This document shows, one piece after another, positions 15,160 to 20,880 of a stretch of 20,880 nucleotides of DNA; the stretch's first letter is position 1; every line of letters begins with the position of its first letter. A program made the translations under genes and the position numbers. Origin of the DNA: Clostridiaceae bacterium (GTDB lineage: Bacteria; Bacillota; Clostridia; Lachnospirales; Lachnospiraceae). Under the pieces are notes generated by a model. That model had not been told where the DNA came from, did no database searches, and saw only the letters and a list, made by a program, of their open reading frames with translations. The DNA is taken from contig JAGZXV010000092.1 in assembly GCA_018378255.1 (NCBI GenBank), forward strand, positions 1-20,880, given 5' to 3'.

Positions 15160-16383
15160 TTATAAGAATTTAGAAATGACGCCGTAAATTCCCCATATAC
15201 CAAGGCCCAGTGTCACCAGCACCGCTATTATGCCCCAAATATTTCTGGGCGTTGAGTTTGTATATTTTCCCATAATTTTTTTATTGTTGGTCACCAGCAT
15301 CAGGAGAATCGCGATAAATGGCAGAGAAAAACCGCTGGTAGCCTGGGCCAGAACTATAATCTGGGCCGGTTTTGTATTGATCATGGCTAATACGGTTCCA
15401 AAGATTACGACAATAGCCCCCGCCGCTTTCGCTTTCACACTATCGCTGCCCCCCTCCCAGTGGAACAGTCTGCTGAAGATAGACTTGATCGTAAACGGAA
15501 CAGCAATTGCTGAAGAAAGCCCTGCTGCAAATAAACCGATGTTTCCGCATATCCGCGCCCAGCTCCCTAAAACAGGTTCCAGCTGTTTTGAAAATACCAA
15601 CGGACTGTTCACCTCAGTTCCGGTCCCGTATAAAACGGCTGCGCTGGTAATGATGATGGACATAGTGATCACAACACCGATAATAACATTAACATTGATA
15701 TCAAAACGGGCGTCGGGGAGATCTTCAATCTTGTTATATCTTCCCTCACAGGTTATCGAATGAAGAATCAGATTAATTCCAACCAATGTGGTTCCGATCA
15801 ATGCCAGACTGCTCACAATGCTTCCTTCCGGCAGCGCGGGAACAATGCCTTTTATAATTCCCGTCAGACTGGGGCGCACCGTGATCATCGTGATAAAGAA
15901 GATAATTCCCATCAGGCTGACAAATATCTGCATGATCTTTTCCAGCAGTTTATAAGATCCCAGCACCGCAGTAAACATGGCTAAAGCACCTACGATCAGC
16001 GCTGCCAGCCACTGAGGCATTCCGAATATATCCCCCAGACCTGATGACGCGCCGATTTCATTACCTGCCTGAAAAGCGAAGCACACTGCCGCCACGGCGA
16101 TAAAAACCACTGTCTGGATCAGAATTTTCCACCCTTTTTTCTCTGGAAATATGGAGATAGATGCATCGATTACATTCATTTTGGATGCGATAACCGTCCG
16201 GGCAGCCATTTCCATCAGTATGATCAGAGAAATTCCTGAAAAAACTACAGTCCACAGCAGATCATATCCAAAATTCACGCCTGCCATGGTTGCGGTGGTA
16301 ATCGTTCCAGGCCCGATAAATGCGCTGGTAATAATTGCCGCAGGCCCCATATTTTTAAGTTTCTGTCCCAATGTACTCTTCAT
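15160..16383 (-). CDS. Nramp-fold (SLC11-like) transporter lacking canonical metal-binding residues
   Basis: A 407-residue membrane protein with about 11 hydrophobic segments and an Nramp/MntH-like layout. The metal-site motifs are altered: the TM1 DPGN of true Nramps reads GPGT at residues 24-27, and the TM6 region that reads MPHN in MntH reads VGIN at 201-204 ('IGTTLVGINLILHS'). Both the Asp/Asn and Met ligands are thus missing, so manganese or iron transport by the usual mechanism is unlikely. Automatic annotation would call it a divalent metal transporter. Its place inside the carbamoyltransferase operon, 26 bp after the DUF2877 gene and 29 bp before DUF1116, suggests it carries an organic substrate or product such as oxalurate, oxamate or a ureide. 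Start ATG follows GGAGGAAGG. Fold fairly sure; substrate inferred. Confidence 0.85.
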   Translation of the reverse strand: MKSTLGQKLKNMGPAAIITSAFIGPGTITTATMAGVNFGYDLLWTVVFSGISLIILMEMAARTVIASKMNVIDASISIFPEKKGWKILIQTVVFIAVAAVCFAFQAGNEIGASSGLGDIFGMPQWLAALIVGALAMFTAVLGSYKLLEKIMQIFVSLMGIIFFITMITVRPSLTGIIKGIVPALPEGSIVSSLALIGTTLVGINLILHSITCEGRYNKIEDLPDARFDINVNVIIGVVITMSIIITSAAVLYGTGTEVNSPLVFSKQLEPVLGSWARICGNIGLFAAGLSSAIAVPFTIKSIFSRLFHWEGGSDSVKAKAAGAIVVIFGTVLAMINTKPAQIIVLAQATSGFSLPFIAILLMLVTNNKKIMGKYTNSTPRNIWGIIAVLVTLGLGIWGIYGVISKFL

Positions 16384-16409
16384 ATCCTTCCTCCTGTTAT
16401 TGAATCATT

Positions 16410-17258
16410 TTATAGTTTCCCTAAACTGCGCTCCTTGGAACCGTCCAGCCGTTTAACCTGCTCCTGCAGATATTCAGCCGCCATAACAAGCCCATCCAAT
16501 ATATCAGCTCCCGAAGTATGTCCAAGCTGTAAAAGCTTTGCGGCCGCTTCATTCTGTGCTTCATTCATAAACCCCTCTATTGTATGAATTACCACATCAG
16601 ATCCATATCCGCCGCAGGCCCATAAAAGATAGGACCTGCTGATATCGTTGGTTTTGTGCAGCTCTGGCAGAACAGCCTTTACAGCCAGTTGGAATCCTGC
16701 CGGATCGAAGCATTTAAGAACCGCTAATATCCCTGACAGCAGATCATCTCCCGAGGGGGTAAGACCGGTTCCCAGACCGATACACCGGCCAGCTGCCGTC
16801 TCCATAGCCGGTAAATCGCGCCTTTCCAAAGCCTCAAAAAAGCAGCCGGCCCCTTCATGCAGACGTCTGCAGATTTCCCGGGCCATTGTTTCCGGAACCT
16901 GTTGTGTTCTCCGCTTCTCATCGATCATCTCCCTGTATGGTTCCAGAAAAAATCTGTTTTTTTCCAGCGCAGGAAGGGAACTGTCAAAATACCGGCATTC
17001 TTTTAAAATGCGGATACATCTCTCCCCTATGTGAATCGAACCGCCGTCCGCTCCAACTTCCATCCCGGCTTTCACATGGCCGCTGTCCAGATCCTCAATA
17101 TAAAAAGAACCCGGGGGGATCATTCCTGCAAATGAATGGATTACCAGAAACGGCCGGCCCTCCCCTAAAAATACGTTGACGCTGTGTTCAAATACGCTGT
17201 GGACTGTCCCCCGCCAGATTCCAGGCGGCAGCGGAAGCCCGATTTTGCTGCAGGCCAA
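16410..17258 (-). CDS. DUF2877 protein, AllH-like subunit
   Basis: A 282-residue cytosolic protein of the DUF2877 (YlbF) family, recognised by the hallmark 'GLGTGLTPSGDDLLSG' at residues 161-176, with the N-terminal 'GTVHSVFEHSVNVFL' segment also typical. In E. coli, YlbF (AllH) is the third required component of oxamate carbamoyltransferase. The start is TTG at 17258, preceded by GAGGGGG seven bases upstream and 15 bp after the permease stop; no ATG fits. It is separated from fdrA and the nearest DUF1116 by the Nramp-like gene but is on the same minus-strand run. Length is close to E. coli YlbF (about 271 residues). Only one copy is present in the window. Confidence 0.88.
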   Translation of the reverse strand: MACSKIGLPLPPGIWRGTVHSVFEHSVNVFLGEGRPFLVIHSFAGMIPPGSFYIEDLDSGHVKAGMEVGADGGSIHIGERCIRILKECRYFDSSLPALEKNRFFLEPYREMIDEKRRTQQVPETMAREICRRLHEGAGCFFEALERRDLPAMETAAGRCIGLGTGLTPSGDDLLSGILAVLKCFDPAGFQLAVKAVLPELHKTNDISRSYLLWACGGYGSDVVIHTIEGFMNEAQNEAAAKLLQLGHTSGADILDGLVMAAEYLQEQVKRLDGSKERSLGKL

Positions 17259-17273
17259 ATATCCACCCCCTCG

Positions 17274-18860
17274 CTATCTCACTGCAAAAGACAGCATTAA
17301 TGTTATAATTCCAACGAAAAATACTTCCGTCAAAGCCAGCGGCAGCATTTTCTTTAAAACCCAGCCTTCTTTTCCACGGCATCCTGCGGTTGCAGTGCCC
17401 AAAAGTATGGTAGACGGCCCCACGACTGTACCTATCGCCCCGCCCACTGTCTGGGCCGAAAGAATGATCCAGTTGTCTATATGCAGGGCCGAAGCCATAG
17501 CTGACTGAAAACCGCCCAGAAGTATGTTTGAGGAAGTATTGGACGATGTTACAAATGCCCCCAGGATTCCAATAAACGGCGCCGCCATGCCGTAAAGCCT
17601 TCCGGCTGCCGCAGTTACTCCCAGGGCAATGATCTCCATCAGTCCGCTGCCTCTTAAAACCTGGGCCATCATCACCAGCAGCAGAATCCCCATGGAAGCC
17701 GGAACCGTTTTCTCCAGTGTCCCCCTCATCACGGCAGATGTCTCTTTTCCGTGGAGATATCCTTTTTTCAAAAAAACAAGCCAGGTAACACAAACCACTA
17801 AAAAAAGGATAAACCCGGCATGGGTCAAAATATGTAAAGGGCCAAAACTCAGGGTAGCGGGATTGACCATCCCTCTTCCAGTTACAGTCTCCCGAAATGC
17901 CAATTGCAGTACCGCCCTTCCAAGTACCTGGTTGACCGGTTTCACCATAAGAATGATTATGGAAAAACATAATAACAGGAGGAACGGCATCAGCGCCGGT
18001 CCGGACGGAATCCCGTCTTCCTGATCTGCCCTGTCTCCGGCCCCTTCTCTCATGATCTGAGACGGCAGTTCCCAGGTATCCCTGTAAAATCCGGTTTTCA
18101 AAAATAAAACTGCTGCCCCCAGCGCTGCCGTAGCCGGAAGAAATGCGGCTGCCGCCGTATTAATGAATCCTGCCGCCGCCTGTCCGCCGCCGTGGACAGT
18201 GCTGATAACCAGGAGAAAGGGCATCATATGTTTTACCGCTTTTCTGCCTCCGTAAAAAACACAGATCAGCAGACCTCCTGCAAAATCAACGGCCCATAAA
18301 AATATGCAGGTCATCATCAAGGTATCCGCCATATCCGTTAAGCCTGATTGAGTGACCAGTGCTTCCCACGCCAGTGCAAAAGTGCCGAATGTATTGGCCC
18401 AGGCGTGTCCGGTGAGCGTGATCACCACAGACCATACAGGCTTCACCCCTATGGCAATGAGCAAAGGGGCACAAACAGCTACCGGCACTCCAAAACCGGT
18501 AATTCCCTGAAGGAAACTGGAAAACAGCCAGCTAAACAGAAGAACAAGAAAAAGCTGGTCCCTGGAGTTGTCTACCGCCAGTTTCTTAATGGTTCCAAAG
18601 GCCCCCGTCCTGTCCAGGATCTCATACAGCACAATCGCCGGCCATATCACGATCAATATGGAAACTGCATTCCAGGCCCCCTTGGCCAGATTGATGCCAA
18701 GATTGGAAAACGGATCCTTTCCAACTACAGCCGCTGCCAAACCGGACACCACAAGCCCCAGCAAAGCGGCCTTTTCCGTCTTCATCTGAAACAGGCTCAT
18801 CGCCAGAAACAGTATGATAATTGGCGATGCCGCCCCGGCCCAAAGCAGGAATCCGGTCAT
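17274..18860 (-). CDS. LctP-family (lactate permease-type) transporter
   Basis: A 528-residue polytopic membrane protein, with about 12-14 hydrophobic segments, of the lactate permease (LctP, TC 2.A.14) family. Typical segments are 'IWPAIVLYEILDRTGAF', 'LQGITGFGVPVAVCAPLL' and 'TGHAWANTFGTFALAWEAL', and a C-terminal 'FVTSSNTSSNILLGGFQ'. Known members import lactate or glycolate with protons. The ATG overlaps the upstream DUF1116 stop as ATGA, so the two are translationally coupled, and the DUF2877 gene follows 15 bp later. Oxamate is a close lactate/pyruvate analogue, so import of oxalurate or export of oxamate by this permease is a natural inference. I cannot tell the direction or substrate. 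Length is within the family's range. Confidence 0.85.
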   Translation of the reverse strand: MTGFLLWAGAASPIIILFLAMSLFQMKTEKAALLGLVVSGLAAAVVGKDPFSNLGINLAKGAWNAVSILIVIWPAIVLYEILDRTGAFGTIKKLAVDNSRDQLFLVLLFSWLFSSFLQGITGFGVPVAVCAPLLIAIGVKPVWSVVITLTGHAWANTFGTFALAWEALVTQSGLTDMADTLMMTCIFLWAVDFAGGLLICVFYGGRKAVKHMMPFLLVISTVHGGGQAAAGFINTAAAAFLPATAALGAAVLFLKTGFYRDTWELPSQIMREGAGDRADQEDGIPSGPALMPFLLLLCFSIIILMVKPVNQVLGRAVLQLAFRETVTGRGMVNPATLSFGPLHILTHAGFILFLVVCVTWLVFLKKGYLHGKETSAVMRGTLEKTVPASMGILLLVMMAQVLRGSGLMEIIALGVTAAAGRLYGMAAPFIGILGAFVTSSNTSSNILLGGFQSAMASALHIDNWIILSAQTVGGAIGTVVGPSTILLGTATAGCRGKEGWVLKKMLPLALTEVFFVGIITLMLSFAVR

Positions 18861-20107
18861 GTTTTTTCCTCCCTCAAAGACACATCAAACGCGGTCAATG
18901 CTTTTTCAAAGGCTTCAAAGGGAACTCTTGAAAGACCTGCTCCGATCATTCCGTCACCCGGCAGTTTGCTCACAATTGCGGTGTTAATGCCCGGAGTGAT
19001 AGTGGTTTCCACTACCTTCATGATATCAATGCCCAGAGGCAGACCTGCAAAATTAAGTCCCGGAATTGTATATTTCTGCTGTTCTCCAATACAGATATTC
19101 CTCATTGTTTTCGTAAATTCCACAGCCTCATCCGTATCTGGTATTCCCAAAAGACGGATGATTGCCGGAGAAGCGGCCATCGCAAAACCACCGAATCCAT
19201 TGACCTCCATAATCGCGCTGTCTCCAATGTCCCCATTGGCGTCTTCCTGGCTGAATCCTGAAAAATACAAACCGTCCACCAGTGGAGCCGGAGCCGTAAA
19301 CCATTGACCTGGAAGACCGCTGATGCGGATTCCCACTTCCACCCCATTTCTCGCAATGGCAGTAACGATCGTCGATTCTTTTATCCCATCGGCAGCATCG
19401 GCGGCGCTTTTATTGGCAGCCATCGCTATATTTAAGAAAAACTGGTCGTTTCTGCTGGTCAGAAACTGCATAATCCGGCTGAGCTGCGGGCCAGCACATA
19501 CTTCTGAAAAGGGCGACGCCAAACGGTGCAAAAGCACCATGGAAGAAGCGATATTCCTCATATGAAGTTCGTCCCCCATGGAAAGGGCCTGGGCCATCAC
19601 CGCGCCCACATCCACTCCGCCTAAACGGTCAACCGCTTTTCTGAGGGCAGGCGCCAGCTCTTCTTCGATCCAGTGCAGGCGTTCAATTGTCCGCCCGGTA
19701 CAGGCTCCAAAACGTATCACATCGCCGGCGCCTTCATTGATCGTGCTGTACGCCAGATTACCATTAGCCGTATTCTCTACGACAAACAGAGGCATTGACC
19801 ATGTAGTCACCCCTGTCATAGGTCCTACCGCCCCTTTTTCATGGCAGGTTTGAAAACGGATCCGGCCGCTTAGGGCCAGTTTTTCAGCGCTGTCCCTGTT
19901 TTCGGCCAGGCCTTCATAAATCAGAGCCGCATGAACGGCTTCCCGCATCGGGGCACACATCTGGGGATACTCAATGGGAGGCCCGGCGTGGAGTACTGTG
20001 TATCTGTCAAAATCTTTTAAAACATCTTTCGCCCGGCAGATATCCACCAAACGGGGAGAGGCATTCCTGAGACGGTTAAGTGTCTCCTGGTTGGCCGTCT
20101 TTATCAT
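18857..20107 (-). CDS. DUF1116 protein, AllG-like subunit, first copy
   Basis: A 416-residue cytosolic DUF1116 protein, close in length to E. coli YlbE. It shares long blocks with the second copy ('HAGPPIEYPQMCAPM', 'CHEKGAVGPMTGVTTWSMP', 'MAQALSMGDELHMRN', 'AIARNGVEVGIRISGLPG'), so the pair are paralogues, but the middle and C-terminal parts differ clearly. ATG follows AGGAGG by six bases. It is the first gene after a 146-bp gap that carries a possible promoter and repeats, and it overlaps the permease by 4 bp. With fdrA and DUF2877 it belongs to the oxamate carbamoyltransferase families. Whether the two copies form alternative complexes or one mixed complex cannot be seen from sequence. Confidence 0.9.
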   Translation of the reverse strand: MIKTANQETLNRLRNASPRLVDICRAKDVLKDFDRYTVLHAGPPIEYPQMCAPMREAVHAALIYEGLAENRDSAEKLALSGRIRFQTCHEKGAVGPMTGVTTWSMPLFVVENTANGNLAYSTINEGAGDVIRFGACTGRTIERLHWIEEELAPALRKAVDRLGGVDVGAVMAQALSMGDELHMRNIASSMVLLHRLASPFSEVCAGPQLSRIMQFLTSRNDQFFLNIAMAANKSAADAADGIKESTIVTAIARNGVEVGIRISGLPGQWFTAPAPLVDGLYFSGFSQEDANGDIGDSAIMEVNGFGGFAMAASPAIIRLLGIPDTDEAVEFTKTMRNICIGEQQKYTIPGLNFAGLPLGIDIMKVVETTITPGINTAIVSKLPGDGMIGAGLSRVPFEAFEKALTAFDVSLREEKT

Positions 20108-20132
20108 AATTTCCTCCTTTTCTCTCTTTTCT

Positions 20133-20198
20133 TACTTATAAGTATAGATGTATTTATACAAAACGTCATTGGATAAGGCTGTCAATAATTTCGTCATT
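20133..20198 (-). promoter_or_regulatory. Possible promoter/operator region before DUF1116
   Basis: The gap holds a 12-bp perfect palindrome (20133-20144, TACTTATAAGTA), a minus-strand TTGACA (20185-20180) with a poorly spaced TGTATA/TATAAA -10, and an alternative TATACT -10 (20146-20141). Two direct copies of CGTCATT (20164-20170 and 20192-20198) are 28 bp apart. Spacing of the -35/-10 pair is not ideal, so an activator may be needed. Confidence 0.4.
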
Positions 20199-20209
20199 TT
20201 TTATCTATG

Positions 20210-20226
20210 GAGGATAATAAATCCTC
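20210..20226. other. Small hairpin after the carbamate kinase gene
   Basis: A 6-bp perfect stem (20210-20215 with 20221-20226) surrounds a 5-nt loop, 28 bp past the kinase stop. There is no T-run on either strand, so read-through into the DUF1116 gene is likely. Confidence 0.35.
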
Positions 20227-20253
20227 TCTGGTACGCATACGTAGAAACTATAT

Positions 20254-20880
20254 TTAAGAAGCTATAATTTCCGTTCCCGCCCCTGTTCCGAAACACTCCA
20301 GTTTATCTATGGAGGTGATAACCGCTCTCCGGCCGTTTCCTGATTCTGCAAACATCATGGCTGCCTGTATTTTAGGAAGCATGCTGCCCTCCGGGAACTG
20401 GCATTCTTTGACATAGCGCTTTAACTGGGACGTAGTCACTTGCTTTAAAGGCATCTCATCCGGCTTATTAAAATTAACATAAACATATTCCACACCTGTG
20501 AGTATCAAAAGCACATCCGCATCAATCAGTTCCGCAAGTTTTTCAGCAGCCAGATCTTTATCCACCACAGCCTCTACGCCCCGGTAACCAGGCCCCGATT
20601 TCACCACCGGTATTCCGCCGCCCCCGCCGCAGATCACAATGTTTTCAGGGCTTAACAGCCTGCTGGCATCCGGAAATTCCAGAATACCCAGGGGTTTGGG
20701 AGAAGGAACAACTTTTCTCCACCCCCTTCCGGAGTCTTCCACATAAAGGCAGCGTTCCTTATTCATGGCCGCAAATGCCTCATCTTTTGTAAGAAACGGT
20801 CCAATGGGTTTGGACGGATGAGTAAATGCCCTGTCATTTTCATCCACCTCCACCCGGGTCACCAAAGAAAAAACATTCCG
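20254..20880 (-). CDS. arcC: Carbamate kinase (N-terminus outside the window)
   Basis: The frame runs off the right edge, so about the first 100 of about 310 residues are missing; 208 are visible. Present are 'VTRVEVDENDRAF..PSKPIGPF', 'VICGGGGGIPV', 'VEAVVDKDLAAEKLAELIDAD', 'LLILTGVEYVYVNF', 'GSMLPKIQAAMMF' and 'GTGAGTEI', all canonical for the amino-acid kinase fold of carbamate kinases. It transfers phosphate from carbamoyl phosphate to ADP, giving ATP, ammonia and CO2. It stands at the head of the visible carbamoyltransferase cluster, the role of YbcF (AllK) in E. coli, and no arginine deiminase gene is nearby, which favours a catabolic oxalurate/ureide role over arginine. A TTG at 20865 is internal, not a start. 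Confidence 0.95.
   Translation of the reverse strand, partial: RNVFSLVTRVEVDENDRAFTHPSKPIGPFLTKDEAFAAMNKERCLYVEDSGRGWRKVVPSPKPLGILEFPDASRLLSPENIVICGGGGGIPVVKSGPGYRGVEAVVDKDLAAEKLAELIDADVLLILTGVEYVYVNFNKPDEMPLKQVTTSQLKRYVKECQFPEGSMLPKIQAAMMFAESGNGRRAVITSIDKLECFGTGAGTEIIAS

Noticed and set aside
17188..17970. 260-codon minus-strand frame overlapping the LctP gene
   Set aside because: Another frame of the permease; its composition is rich in Gly, Arg and His without membrane segments or family motifs.
18348..19307. 319-codon plus-strand frame
   Set aside because: Antisense to the LctP and first DUF1116 genes, both clearly real; an out-of-frame shadow in GC-balanced coding DNA.
1..20880. CRISPR array, tRNA, rRNA, IS transposase or phage genes
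   Set aside because: No regularly spaced direct repeats, no tRNA- or rRNA-like segment, and no transposase, integrase or phage protein was recognised on either strand.

Overview
The window looks like a chromosomal segment from an anaerobic Firmicute, probably a Lachnospiraceae/Enterocloster-type gut Clostridium. This rests on roughly 50% GC by eye, strong AGGAGG-type ribosome sites with some GTG and TTG starts, three LysR regulators, and a TctCBA-type solute uptake system next to an fdrA-type carbamoyltransferase cluster. The genus is an inference; no rRNA or marker gene is present.

Region 1 (1-6183, minus strand) is a tctC-tctB-tctA tripartite tricarboxylate-type transporter followed by two alpha/beta-hydrolases and a DUF3237 protein. 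It reads as an 'import an organic acid, then hydrolyse an ester or lactone' operon. Between the two hydrolases lie two inverted copies of a small palindromic repeat (1861-1918 and 2069-2145). At the far left (1-285) is a long nested inverted repeat that could be a structured RNA or a small non-autonomous mobile element.

Region 2 (6184-9392, plus strand) holds two tandem LysR regulators, the first divergent from tctC with LysR-type dyads between them, then a metallo-beta-lactamase-fold hydrolase. Two tandem palindromes precede the hydrolase. A strong bidirectional terminator (9350-9392) separates it from the convergent gene on its right.

Region 3 (9409-12107) is a full-length altronate/galactarate dehydratase-family protein (UxaA/GarD, minus) divergent from a third LysR gene. 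Good promoters are visible on both strands, with a LysR-type T-N11-A box between them. A perfect 18-bp hairpin sits at the predicted 5' end of the regulator transcript.

Region 4 (12131-20880, minus strand) is the most interesting part. In transcription order it encodes carbamate kinase (cut by the window edge), a DUF1116 protein (AllG-like), an LctP-family permease, a DUF2877 protein (AllH-like), an Nramp-fold transporter that lacks the canonical metal-binding residues, a second DUF1116 protein, FdrA (AllF-like), and a 61-residue protein translationally coupled to FdrA. AllF, AllG and AllH together are the recently identified oxamate carbamoyltransferase of Escherichia coli (oxalurate + Pi to oxamate + carbamoyl phosphate), and the carbamate kinase turns carbamoyl phosphate into ATP, ammonia and CO2. 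I infer a self-contained energy- and nitrogen-yielding module that carries its own two transporters and a duplicated AllG subunit. No allantoinase, allantoate hydrolase or ureidoglycolate dehydrogenase is visible, so oxalurate or a related carbamoylated compound may be imported directly or made elsewhere.
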